DNA of 10,022 bases, from positions 1-10,022 of the forward strand of contig JALVBA010000130.1 of the NCBI GenBank assembly GCA_027010905.1, written 5' to 3'. The DNA comes from Marinilabiliaceae bacterium. Its GTDB lineage: Bacteria > Bacteroidota > Bacteroidia > Bacteroidales > Marinilabiliaceae. Within the stretch, counting starts at the first letter, position 1. Each line of letters begins with the position of its first letter. Shown one piece after another: positions 1 to 6,908 of this stretch. The notes beneath the pieces are model-generated. The model worked only from the letters and a program-made list of their open reading frames with translations, was not told the origin of the DNA and did no database searches. The position numbers and the translations under genes were made by a program.

Positions 1-93
1 GTAATGACTTCTATAAAAACACATGATTTGTCACCCACAAAATATAAGGTTTGAAAAACTGATGCTTTTATTGACGATTTAACTCCGGATGAA

Positions 94-115
94 TAATGCG
101 GGTTAACCCGCATTA
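94..115. repeat. Perfect 22-base palindrome
   Basis: The arms are TAATGCGGGTT and its exact reverse complement, meeting at the central TTAA. As RNA from either strand this folds into a 9-bp stem closed by a TTAA tetraloop. There is no T-run directly after the stem on either strand, so it is not a standard intrinsic terminator, although it lies about 95 bases downstream of the rsmE stop. It could be a protein-binding operator, an mRNA-stabilising 3' hairpin or part of a dispersed repeat. Confidence 0.6.
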
Positions 116-123
116 GGATGATA

Positions 124-192
124 AAGTTGTAGTTTGGCAACTTATAAATTAGTAGAGGTAGTACCGCAAAGGAGGTAAAGCCATTTGACGGT
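124..192. repeat. Two further inverted repeats beside the palindrome
   Basis: AAGTTG (124-129) pairs with CAACTT (138-143) around an 8-base loop. ACCGCAAA (163-170) pairs with TTTG (184-187) and CGGT (189-192), giving an 8-bp stem with one bulged A. The loop of the second hairpin contains GGAGGT. With the palindrome at 94-115 this makes three successive foldable units within 100 bases. This may be a structured transcript or a repeat element. No known RNA family is recognised, and stems this short can arise by chance. Confidence 0.3.
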
Positions 193-208
193 TCTGCTGA
201 AATAATTA

Positions 209-901
209 TTAGTCATTAATCAAATTAAACATCGCACAGGCAATCACACCCGCAGTTTCTGTTCTCAGCCGACTGTTACCTAACGATATTTCTTTAAATC
301 CATTTTTTACCGCATACTCAACCTCCTCAGGCGAGAAGTCACCTTCAGGACCAATGAGTATCGTTGCATCATCGCCTCTTAGGTAGGTCTTTTTAAATTG
401 GGGTAACTGAGAGCTGTTACAATGAGCTATATACCCGGCATCTCTGTTTTTATCAATAAAATCTTTGAACTTAGTAAGGTCGGTAAGGATAGGTTTGTAA
501 GCTTTTAAAGATTGTTTGGAAGCCGCCACTAATATTTTCTCTAACCTGTCAAGCCTAACTTTTTTTCGTTCGGAGTGCTCGCATCTTAGCAAGGTAACAG
601 ATTCAATTCCAATCTCCGTAACCTTCTCGGCAAACCACTCTGTACGATCAATATTCTTTGTGGGGGCAATAGCAATATGCAGCTTAAAACTACGCGCTTC
701 ATGACTCTCTTTCGAAACTATCTCAACTCCGCAATGCTTAGGGTGTGCATCAGTGATTAAGCATTCATAAAAAGTTCCCTTACCGTCAGATACACTAATT
801 ACATCCCCGGCTTTGTGACGCAGAACGCTAACGCAATGCCGGCTCTCCTGTACATTAAGTATTAATGTCTCCTCAATTTCACTATCAAAAAAAAGATCCA
901 T
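209..901 (-). CDS. rsmE: 16S rRNA (uracil1498-N3)-methyltransferase RsmE
   Basis: A cytoplasmic SAM-dependent enzyme that, by family knowledge, methylates N3 of U1498 in 16S rRNA of the assembled 30S subunit. The 230 residues match the usual length. The N-terminal PUA-like domain shows the HCVSVLRHKAGD stretch at about 22-33. The C-terminal SPOUT domain with its trefoil knot is clear: ILIGPEGDFSPEE at about 181-193, then SLGNSRLRTETAG at about 206-218, which form the SAM-binding knot. The RCEHSERKK segment near 106-114 is also characteristic. The ATG at 901 gives the typical start (MDLFFDSEI). It is the last recognisable gene of the leftward block and is separated from the ABC exporter gene by 111 bases holding a hairpin and repeats, so it may have its own promoter, although no clear -7 box is visible. 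No defects seen. Confidence 0.95.
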   Translation of the reverse strand: MDLFFDSEIEETLILNVQESRHCVSVLRHKAGDVISVSDGKGTFYECLITDAHPKHCGVEIVSKESHEARSFKLHIAIAPTKNIDRTEWFAEKVTEIGIESVTLLRCEHSERKKVRLDRLEKILVAASKQSLKAYKPILTDLTKFKDFIDKNRDAGYIAHCNSSQLPQFKKTYLRGDDATILIGPEGDFSPEEVEYAVKNGFKEISLGNSRLRTETAGVIACAMFNLIND

Positions 902-950
902 CAGAGTTAGTTATTAGTTGTTAATGATTAATGGTTAATTCTAAAACACC

Positions 951-964
951 GAACATCGAACATC
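951..964. repeat. Tandem 7-base repeat plus AT-rich low-complexity tract
   Basis: GAACATC occurs twice in tandem at 951-957 and 958-964. Next to it, 907-940 is a run of near-repeated TTAGTTA and TTAATGATTAATGG units. Together these fill much of the rsmE/ABC gap. No coding content is seen. Confidence 0.55.
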
Positions 965-989
965 AAAAATCTCATCCCGATACTCGGGA
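965..989 (-). terminator. Possible weak terminator after the ABC exporter gene
   Basis: On the minus strand TCCCGA (989-984), a 3-base loop and TCGGGA (980-975) form a 6-bp GC-rich stem about 24 bases after the ABC exporter stop. TGAGA follows, then a 5-T run at 969-965. The stem is short and the T-run is offset by five bases, so termination would be partial at best. The same hairpin could instead be half of the dispersed repeat noted at 989-1006. Confidence 0.3.
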
Positions 990-1006
990 CTTCGCTATCG
1001 CTCAGC
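989..1006. repeat. Short dispersed intergenic repeat, copy 1
   Basis: This copy has the pattern ACTTCG, four variable bases, CGCTC. A second copy with the same pattern lies at 5201-5218. Both are in intergenic DNA. They resemble the short CTTCGACTGCGCTCAG-like sequences that I recall as scattered between genes in Bacteroidota, but that link is from memory and has not been searched. Confidence 0.4.
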
Positions 1007-1012
1007 ATCCTA

Positions 1013-2833
1013 CTACGATTGTAACGAATGAAGTTTATGGTAGATTCCTCCTTCAGCAATAAGCTCATCATGCGTACCTGTCTCAACAATCCTTCCCTCA
1101 TGGAAAACACAAATCATGTCAGCCTTACGAATAGTTGAAAGTCTGTGAGCAATCACGAGTGAGGTACGATTCTCCATCAATCGCCCCAAGGCATCCTGAA
1201 CAAGTCGTTCCGATTCGGTATCCAGAGCAGAGGTAGCCTCATCCAGAATAAGTATTGAAGGGTTTTTCAGCACTGCCCTTGCAATACTCAGACGCTGTCG
1301 TTGTCCGCCCGACAGTTTACTTCCCCTGTCGCCAATTACGGTGTCGTAACCATTTTCAGAGGCAACAATAAACTCGTGAGCGTTGGCAATTTTGGCTGCC
1401 TCAACAATTTCATCCATCGAAGCATTATCCACACCAAAAGCTATATTATTGAATATAGTATCATTAAACAGAATAGCCTCCTGATTTACATTTCCCATCA
1501 GCTCGCGCAGGTCAAAAATCTTAAGTTCTCTGATGTCAACTCCATCGATAAATATACCTCCCCTGTTCACATCATAGAAACGGGGAAGCAGATCTACGAA
1601 AGTTGTCTTTCCTCCACCCGACTGGCCAACCAGAGCAATCGTCTTTCCCTTCTCAACTTTGAGCGAGACATCTTTCAACACCTCAGTCTGGTCGTTATAT
1701 CCAAAAGAGATATTCCGGTACTCTATAGATGTAGTAAACTCTTTTAGCGATTGTGCATCAGAAGACTCTTCAATCTCTATCTTGGCATTCAATATCTCAT
1801 CTATTCGATCCATTGCAGCCATACCTTTCTGTATGTTGTACATGGTGCTGGAAAACGCTTTTGAAGGAGCTAGGATTTGATAAAAAACCCCCAGATACAT
1901 CAGGAATATTGCAGGAGTTAAGCCGGATGATTCGTTAAGGATGAGTACTCCGCCAAACCATACTACAATAATTATCACAACCGTTCCAAGAAATTCACTC
2001 AGTGGAGAAGCCATGTCACGACGACGCATCAGCCTGTTTTGTATCTGACGATATCCCTCAACTTCACCTTCAAAACGTGAGCTTATCCGCTTTTCAGCAT
2101 TGAATGCTTTAATTATTCTCAAACCACTAAGAGTCTCTTCAATTATTCCAAGAATATAACCCATCTTGTTCTGACCCTCTTTAGAGGTCTTTTTAAGAGA
2201 CTTACCAACCCTACCAATAATAGTACCGGCAAAAGGCAGTACAACAAAAACAAATAGTGTCAGCTGATAACTCATCACAAGCATAGTGGTGAGAAACACA
2301 ATTATGAGAACAGGATTTTTTAAAAACATATCAAGTGAAGACATAACGGAGTTTTCAACCTCCTGAACATCACCTGTGGAGCGGGCAATAATATCTCCTT
2401 TGCGCTCGTTACTAAAGAATCCTATTGGCAGAATAATTATCTTATCATAAATATCTTTCCGGATATCTTTAACAACCCCATTACGAATACCCACACTGGT
2501 GTATGACGCAAGGTAGGTAAACATTACCTTCATAAAAGTTCCTAAAAGAACAAACAGTCCCACAAACAGAAGTGCCAATCCAGGGCCATGCTCAGCTTTT
2601 AGCAGTGTAATGTAGTAATAGAGGTTATTTTTCAGATCAGCCATGGTAAAACTGGAAGGAACAAGTTCGTACACTTTGCTGTCCTGCTTCAATAATATCT
2701 CCAATATCGGAATCATCATAACAACAGAGAACACTGCAAATATGGCTGCAAGAATATTAAAAAGAAGGTTTAGGAGAAGAACCTTTTTGTATGGTGGAAG
2801 ATATCGTCGTAATACTTTTAAAAAATCTTTCAT
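1013..2833 (-). CDS. MsbA-like ABC exporter half-transporter (fused membrane and ATPase domains)
   Basis: An inner-membrane ATP-driven exporter expected to act as a homodimer. The 606 residues are standard for a type IV (MsbA/LmrA-like) half-transporter. Residues 1 to about 330 form the transmembrane domain, with six likely helices near 18-42, 84-107, 165-186, 190-208, 282-300 and 306-325. The ATPase domain follows with all motifs intact: Walker A GQSGGGKTT at 403-411, Q-loop Gln451, signature LSGGQ at 507-511, Walker B ILILDE ending at Asp531-Glu532, SALD D-loop at 535-538 and switch His563. The start is the ATG at 2833; only 26 bases separate it from the FkbM methyltransferase stop, implying one transcript. 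Substrate cannot be read from the sequence. Lipid A core or another lipid-linked glycan is possible given the family and the glycan-related genes nearby, but peptide or drug export is not excluded. Confidence 0.93.
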   Translation of the reverse strand: MKDFLKVLRRYLPPYKKVLLLNLLFNILAAIFAVFSVVMMIPILEILLKQDSKVYELVPSSFTMADLKNNLYYYITLLKAEHGPGLALLFVGLFVLLGTFMKVMFTYLASYTSVGIRNGVVKDIRKDIYDKIIILPIGFFSNERKGDIIARSTGDVQEVENSVMSSLDMFLKNPVLIIVFLTTMLVMSYQLTLFVFVVLPFAGTIIGRVGKSLKKTSKEGQNKMGYILGIIEETLSGLRIIKAFNAEKRISSRFEGEVEGYRQIQNRLMRRRDMASPLSEFLGTVVIIIVVWFGGVLILNESSGLTPAIFLMYLGVFYQILAPSKAFSSTMYNIQKGMAAMDRIDEILNAKIEIEESSDAQSLKEFTTSIEYRNISFGYNDQTEVLKDVSLKVEKGKTIALVGQSGGGKTTFVDLLPRFYDVNRGGIFIDGVDIRELKIFDLRELMGNVNQEAILFNDTIFNNIAFGVDNASMDEIVEAAKIANAHEFIVASENGYDTVIGDRGSKLSGGQRQRLSIARAVLKNPSILILDEATSALDTESERLVQDALGRLMENRTSLVIAHRLSTIRKADMICVFHEGRIVETGTHDELIAEGGIYHKLHSLQS

Positions 2834-2859
2834 ATAATTTCAATCATCTAAACTGAATA

Positions 2860-3717
2860 CTATTTACGGCTCTTTGGCAATGCAAGAATATCAATTGTTC
2901 CTTTAGCAGGTATAACTGTTCCATAATTCGAAAGGTCAACAGGTTTTTTATTGGCACTATTGAAGAGATTATAATTCAGGCTGTTGAAAAAATCCCAGTA
3001 GTCCCTGAAACCAATATCGTGTTCCTCCATCACATACAAGCCAACCTCAAAAATTATTTGTGGCATATACTTCTTTATACACTCGTAGGCACCTGAAAGC
3101 ACATCTATTTCATAACCATCGGTATCAATCTTAATAAAATCAACTCTTGATATTTTCTCATTTATACAAAAATCATCAAGCGAAATGGCAGGAATATCAG
3201 TTGCCGGCATTGCAGTACCTCCATGTACGGGATGTTTATTATCAGCCTTCTTGCCATCAACCTTCCAGCTTGAATATGCTTTTAGCTGATGCCTTTGTGT
3301 CGACTCTTTAGACACAAAGGTTTGAATGGGAATAACATTGTTTATCTGAGGATTAAGTTCCAAATTTCTATTCAATTTTCCAAAGGCATAATTGGTTGGC
3401 TCAAAAGCATACACCCTGCCCCGGGGAGCAACTTTGGCAAACTGAAGAGCCATAATGCCCACATTGGCACCAACATCAAAGATAGTTGAATCTTCTGCTA
3501 TTTTGATATACGGATTGGCTGAGACATGTTTCTGAAAATTTCCAAAAATAAAGAGAGACAGGTCGAGCCCTTCAGACAAATCGGCCTCAAAAAAAAGGCC
3601 ATTACGTCTGATTACCCTTTTACCCTTACCAAAAACAACTGTTGTTAACAGGTACAATATTTTAGCAATAAACAGCTTAATTTGAGTTATGGGCAACTTT
3701 CGGAAAAATGAGTGCAT
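2860..3717 (-). CDS. FkbM-family SAM-dependent methyltransferase
   Basis: A 285-residue Rossmann-fold O-methyltransferase of the FkbM type, a family that methylates hydroxyls on polyketides, sugars and surface glycans. SAM-binding motif I is IFDVGANVGIM at about 79-89. The acidic residue that normally contacts the SAM ribose is in YAFEP at 103-107. The family's C-terminal signature FIKIDTDGYEIDVLSGA is at about 194-210, preceded by ISLDDFC at 178-184. A basic, partly hydrophobic N-terminus (residues 1-35) might associate with membrane but is not a clear signal peptide. It lies 59 bases downstream of purB and 26 bases upstream of the ABC exporter gene. Its place before an exporter fits modification of an exported glycan or lipid, but that is inference; the acceptor is unknown. 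Confidence 0.88.
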   Translation of the reverse strand: MHSFFRKLPITQIKLFIAKILYLLTTVVFGKGKRVIRRNGLFFEADLSEGLDLSLFIFGNFQKHVSANPYIKIAEDSTIFDVGANVGIMALQFAKVAPRGRVYAFEPTNYAFGKLNRNLELNPQINNVIPIQTFVSKESTQRHQLKAYSSWKVDGKKADNKHPVHGGTAMPATDIPAISLDDFCINEKISRVDFIKIDTDGYEIDVLSGAYECIKKYMPQIIFEVGLYVMEEHDIGFRDYWDFFNSLNYNLFNSANKKPVDLSNYGTVIPAKGTIDILALPKSRK

Positions 3718-3776
3718 AATTGGTTTTGAAATTACTATTGCAATTTATAATACAAGCTTATCACCGTATGCTTAGA

Positions 3777-5126
3777 TTAAACCCCGGTGTATGTTTGCGG
3801 AGAGAGCAACTTCAGCTCCTCTTTAACATCTGCTGAAACATCCAGCTGGTTGATAAATTCAGCCATTGTGTCGGCATTTATCTGTTTATTGGTTCGTGTT
3901 AACTCTTTAAGTGCTTCGTAAGGATTTGGATACCCCTCTCGTCTAAGGATAGTTTGAACGGCCTCGGCAACAACAGCCCAGTTATTTTCCAGGTCAGCAT
4001 CAATCGCATCCCTATTAAGTAGCAGTTTACCTACTCCCTTTTGCAACGACCTGATGGCAATAACAGTATGGGCTATTGGCACACCTATATTCCTTAACAC
4101 CGTTGAATCGGTCAAATCGCGTTGTAGTCTGGAAACCGGTAATTTTGACGAAAGGTGCTCATAAATAGCATTTGCAATACCGAGATTACCCTCCGCATTT
4201 TCAAAGTCGATAGGATTAACTTTATGTGGCATGGCACTCGAGCCAACCTCTCCTTTTTTAATTTTCTGCTTAAAATACTCCTCCATAATGTAGAGCCAGA
4301 AATCACGCGAAAAATCAAGTAAAACAGTATTTATCCTCTTTAAACTATCAAATATTGCCGAAAGATTATCATAGTTTGATATTTGAGTTGTGATCTGCTC
4401 TCTGTCGAGTTTGAGAATATTATTCACAAAGCTATTCCCAAAATCAACCCAATTAATTTGAGGATAGGCCACTTTATGAGCATTAAAATTACCCGTTGCT
4501 CCACCAAATTTTGCCGACATAGGAATGCCTTTTAGCAAGGATAGCTGAACATTAAGTCGTTCAACAAATACCTTAATCTCTTTTCCCAGCCGTGTGGGCG
4601 AAGCCGGCTGACCATGTGTACGGGCAAGCATTGCGACATCTTTCCATTCAGCAGCAATATCATCAAGCTGCACAATTAACTCTTCAAGAATCGGGTAGTA
4701 AACTTCGTTAACAGCATCTTTCAATGAGTAGGGCACCGAGGTGTTATTTATATCCTGCGATGTCAATCCAAAATGGATAAACTCTTTATACCTCTCTAAT
4801 CCTAGCTTGTCATACTTCTCTTTAATAAAATACTCTACCGCCTTAACATCATGGTTGGTAACCCCCTCTATCTCCTTCACCCTTTCGGCATCTTCAAGCT
4901 CAAACTTTCTGTAGATATCTCTCAAATCGTTATAGAGCTCTTTATTAAAGTCGCTTAACTGTGGCAGAGGCTGCTCACAAAGTGCTATAAAATACTCCAC
5001 CTCAACCAAAACACGATAGCGGATTAAGGCATACTCAGAGAAGTATAGTGCCAATACATCAACTTTATTTCTGTAACGGCCGTCAACCGGAGATATTGCT
5101 GTAAGTAATTGTAAGTTCGTACTCAT
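3777..5126 (-). CDS. purB: Adenylosuccinate lyase
   Basis: A cytoplasmic homotetrameric lyase of the fumarase/aspartase superfamily. It releases fumarate twice in purine synthesis: from SAICAR to give AICAR, and from adenylosuccinate to give AMP. The 449 residues are the expected length. Visible family marks are the N-terminal ISPVDGRYRNKV at about 11-22, NHDVKAVEYF at 91-100, HFGLTSQDINNTS at about 118-130, RTHGQPASPTRLGKE at about 169-183 with the conserved catalytic-region His171, and the signature loop GSSAMPHKVNP at 295-305 carrying the catalytic serine region. The C-terminus has the usual NPYEALKELTR stretch near 401-411. The ATG at 5126 is preceded by an A-rich leader and an exact TAnnTTTG box. 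First gene of the leftward block. It appears intact. Confidence 0.96.
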   Translation of the reverse strand: MSTNLQLLTAISPVDGRYRNKVDVLALYFSEYALIRYRVLVEVEYFIALCEQPLPQLSDFNKELYNDLRDIYRKFELEDAERVKEIEGVTNHDVKAVEYFIKEKYDKLGLERYKEFIHFGLTSQDINNTSVPYSLKDAVNEVYYPILEELIVQLDDIAAEWKDVAMLARTHGQPASPTRLGKEIKVFVERLNVQLSLLKGIPMSAKFGGATGNFNAHKVAYPQINWVDFGNSFVNNILKLDREQITTQISNYDNLSAIFDSLKRINTVLLDFSRDFWLYIMEEYFKQKIKKGEVGSSAMPHKVNPIDFENAEGNLGIANAIYEHLSSKLPVSRLQRDLTDSTVLRNIGVPIAHTVIAIRSLQKGVGKLLLNRDAIDADLENNWAVVAEAVQTILRREGYPNPYEALKELTRTNKQINADTMAEFINQLDVSADVKEELKLLSPQTYTGV

Positions 5127-5151
5127 AACTCATTGCTTTTTTAAGGAAATA

Positions 5152-5159
5152 CAAAAGTA
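5152..5159 (-). promoter_or_regulatory. Candidate Bacteroidota-type -7 promoter box for purB
   Basis: On the minus strand the sequence TACTTTTG matches the TAnnTTTG consensus of the major Bacteroidota sigma factor exactly. It ends 25 bases before the purB ATG, a sensible leader length. No convincing -33 TTTG element is found at the usual spacing upstream, which lowers confidence. Confidence 0.45.
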
Positions 5160-5200
5160 GCAATTTTTGAGTAACTGTTATTGTGAGCAGATGGAATTTT

Positions 5201-5218
5201 ACTTCGACTCCGCTCTGG
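5201..5218. repeat. Short dispersed intergenic repeat, copy 2
   Basis: This copy shares the ACTTCG-N4-CGCTC pattern with the copy at 989-1006 in the same orientation. It lies between the purB promoter region and the IS630 remnant. It may mark a repeat that accumulates at decayed or intergenic sites. Confidence 0.4.
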
Positions 5219-5226
5219 AAAGTTAA

Positions 5227-5403
5227 AGGTTAGGCTATACCATCTGGCAAAGTGCAAAATTTATAGCAAATATTGAAAACGTATTAGACGGGTACAAAGA
5301 ACCTTATTCGCAGGATTATACACTGGCATGTATTGACGAGTCGCCAAAACAATTGATTGGCGAAACAACTCTTCATTTTAAAAATTATATATTTGAGCTA
5401 TAA
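5227..5403 (+). pseudogene. Remnant of an IS630-family transposase
   Basis: This 58-codon open stretch has no proper start: an in-frame TAA lies directly upstream at 5224-5226, and it ends at TAA 5401-5403. It reads IWQSAKFIANIENVLDGY, then KEPYSQDYTLACIDESPKQL, then IGET. This matches the core of IS630-type DDE transposases, where a Trp-containing segment and a PYDP-like motif lead into a C-x-DE-x-PKQL block. The Asp of CIDES (5335-5337) corresponds to the first catalytic aspartate. The N-terminal DNA-binding domain and the second Asp and Glu are missing, so at most about one sixth of a full transposase remains. After IGET the reading (TLHFKNYIFEL) leaves the family pattern. No terminal inverted repeats or TA target duplication can be assigned. 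This is a non-functional scar. Confidence 0.75.
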
Positions 5404-5412
5404 ATAAAAAAA

Positions 5413-5595
5413 TATGGCTTTCTTCCATCCAGTGGAGATGGTTCATAGACTTTTGTTATTGCCGATACTGAGGAGATATTGGTGTTAGAGATATTTGGCG
5501 TTGGCTGCGGCTAGAATCCCGAAAGCGGTATGCCGGGAGCGATATGGGCAACGCAGCAGTTACCTGAAGATAAGGCCACCGTTATTCCTAAATGA
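5413..5595 (+). pseudogene. Remnant of a C69-family dipeptidase with two in-frame stops
   Basis: The frame reads YGFLPSSGDGS, stop (TAG 5446-5448), TFVIADTEEILVLEIFGVGC-G, stop (TAG 5512-5514), NPESGMPGAIWATQQLPEDK, ATVIPK, stop (TGA 5593-5595). It resembles the internal part of secreted C69/U34-type dipeptidases, where an S-F-x-IAD-x-xE-x-W-x-xE-IFG run leads to GCGW-x-PESG-x-PGA-x-W-x-AxR-x-PDD. Both internal stops fall where one base change restores the expected residue: GAG to TAG for Glu before the SF-like motif, and TGG to TAG for Trp after GCG. About 60 of roughly 540 codons remain, with no catalytic N-terminal Cys. It begins ten bases after the IS630 remnant stop and in the same frame, which looks coincidental. 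Identification is from memory of the family motifs. Confidence 0.68.
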
Positions 5596-5708
5596 AAAAG
5601 AACACCGGTTAAGATTGGAGAGGAGTAGGCTTAAGTAATCAGTAAAGAATATCACACATTTTAGGATTTTAAATCTGGTAGGTGTATGGAAATAAAAAAA
5701 TTAATAAT

Positions 5709-6845
5709 ATGAAAAGATTAAAATTAGGCATGATAGGTGGAGGAATAGGTGCATTTATTGGAGATGCCCATCGCCGTGCTTCAAGAATAAGTAACGAATA
5801 CACACTACTGGGCGGAGTATTTGATGTGGATTACGAACGCAATAAAGAGTTTGCTCAACTCGAGGAGATATCCCCCGACAGATGCTACCGGGATATTGAT
5901 GCGTTTGTTGCCGGAGAGTTGGCACTACCTGAGGATAAGCGTATTGAGGTTGTTTCAATAGTTACACCCAACTTTCTGCACTATCACTTTGCTAAGAAGC
6001 TTATTGAAAACAGCTTTAACGTCATTTGTGAAAAACCGATGACACTTACTGTTGAAGAGGCTGAAGAGCTTGTCCGTTTGGTTGAAGAGAAAAATGTAAC
6101 ATTTGCACTTACTCATACATACACCGGATATCCAATGGTTCGTCATATGAAAGAGCTGATTAAATCAGGTATTCTAGGAACTATCCAGCGGGTAGATGCT
6201 CAATACTATCAGGGGTGGATTAACACTCTTATTCACGGTAACGAGAGCCGCATAACCGGCGTTTGGCGTTTAAACCCCGAGTATGCCGGGGTAAGTAGCT
6301 GCATGGGTGATATTGGTATTCATGCCTTTAACCTTATTGAATATACAACAGGCCTGAAAGTTGAAAAGGTTCTTTCCGACCTTAACTCAATTAAGGATGA
6401 TGTTGAACTTGATCTGGATGGCACTGTTCTCTTGAGGTTTGAAGATAATCTGAAAGGTGTTATTCGTGCAACACAGGTAGCTGCCGGCGAGGAAAACAAC
6501 CTCAATATTGCAGTCTATGGCTCCAAAGCATCGCTAAAATGGGAGCAGGAGAATCCAAACTACCTCTATCTGATTAGCGATACTGAGCCAACAAAAATCT
6601 ACAAGCCTGCACACACCTACAACTCCGACTTTGCAGAAGCAAGTCATGTTATGCCTGCCGGACACCCCGAAGGAATATACGAAGCGCTGGGTAACATCTA
6701 CAAAGGAGTTGCAAAAGCTATAAAAGGAGAAGAGGGTTTCGATGGGGAATTCCCTACCGTGTACGATGGTGTGAGAGGTATGAAGTTTGTTCACAGCGTA
6801 GTGAAATCAAATAAAAGCGGTAACAGTTGGGTAGAGTTGAAGTAG
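5709..6845 (+). CDS. Gfo/Idh/MocA-family NAD(P)-dependent oxidoreductase
   Basis: A predicted cytoplasmic dehydrogenase or related enzyme acting on a sugar, inositol or similar polyol. Counting from the ATG at 5709 gives 378 residues. The N-terminal Rossmann fold begins LKLGMIGGGIGAFIG, with the dinucleotide-binding glycines at about 10-14 and VVSIVTPNFLHYHFA at about 81-95. The family signature EKP is at 108-110 and its Lys109 is the usual catalytic or cofactor-contacting lysine. GDIGIHAFNLIEY at about 200-212 holds the Asp201 and His205 pair seen in active members. The C-terminal alpha/beta domain follows and is complete. A GTG at 5682 would add nine residues (MYGNKKINN), but the ATG places the Rossmann strand at the usual distance from the N-terminus. 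The 113 bases before it hold no recognisable promoter box. No pathway partner is adjacent, so the substrate is unknown. Confidence 0.9.
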   Translation: MKRLKLGMIGGGIGAFIGDAHRRASRISNEYTLLGGVFDVDYERNKEFAQLEEISPDRCYRDIDAFVAGELALPEDKRIEVVSIVTPNFLHYHFAKKLIENSFNVICEKPMTLTVEEAEELVRLVEEKNVTFALTHTYTGYPMVRHMKELIKSGILGTIQRVDAQYYQGWINTLIHGNESRITGVWRLNPEYAGVSSCMGDIGIHAFNLIEYTTGLKVEKVLSDLNSIKDDVELDLDGTVLLRFEDNLKGVIRATQVAAGEENNLNIAVYGSKASLKWEQENPNYLYLISDTEPTKIYKPAHTYNSDFAEASHVMPAGHPEGIYEALGNIYKGVAKAIKGEEGFDGEFPTVYDGVRGMKFVHSVVKSNKSGNSWVELK

Positions 6846-6908
6846 AAATTAAGCAATAAGAAGACGCTATAACAAGGAATGAATCTGGTTATATTTAGGA
6901 TTGAAATT

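Larger units (their letters stand above)
3..212 (-). other. Unidentified open frame running off the left edge
   Basis: On the minus strand one frame has no stop from just after the end of rsmE to the window edge, about 70 codons. Its first ATG lies at 113-111 and would give a protein beginning MRVNPHYSSG, 37 codons to the edge. I do not recognise the product. The ATG sits inside a perfect 22-base palindrome and there is no clear promoter box upstream. The frame could be the start of a gene continuing to the left, the non-coding end of a mobile or repeat element, or chance. A stop-free run of this length in AT-rich DNA is mildly unusual but not decisive. Confidence 0.2.

Noticed and set aside
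168..176. AAAGGAGGT, a perfect Shine-Dalgarno-like string on the plus strand
   Set aside because: Only a TTG with seven codons follows, and Bacteroidota genes in this window do not use such sites. It falls in the loop of an inverted repeat and is probably not a ribosome binding site.
928..1110. 60-codon minus-strand frame across the 3' end of the ABC gene and the intergenic repeat
   Set aside because: Half of it overlaps conserved ABC coding sequence in another frame and the rest is the hairpin and repeat region. No homology is recognised.
1301..1747. 148-codon plus-strand open frame
   Set aside because: It lies antisense to the ATPase domain of the ABC exporter, whose motifs are all intact. 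It shows no recognisable domain and is best explained as a shadow frame.
3740..3776. Weak AAGC/GCTT inverted repeat after purB
   Set aside because: There are only four clear pairs with a long loop and no T-run, so it does not support a terminator. Read-through into the methyltransferase is more likely.
5682..5708. GTG start extending the oxidoreductase by nine residues
   Set aside because: The added residues are an A-rich leader translation (MYGNKKINN), and the ATG at 5709 gives the normal distance to the Rossmann glycines.
5686..5712. Eight-codon ORF (MEIKKLII) whose stop overlaps the ATG of the oxidoreductase
   Set aside because: A translationally coupled leader peptide is possible, but the ORF is a run of A/T codons in an A-rich leader and has no attenuator-like structure. 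Chance is the simpler reading.
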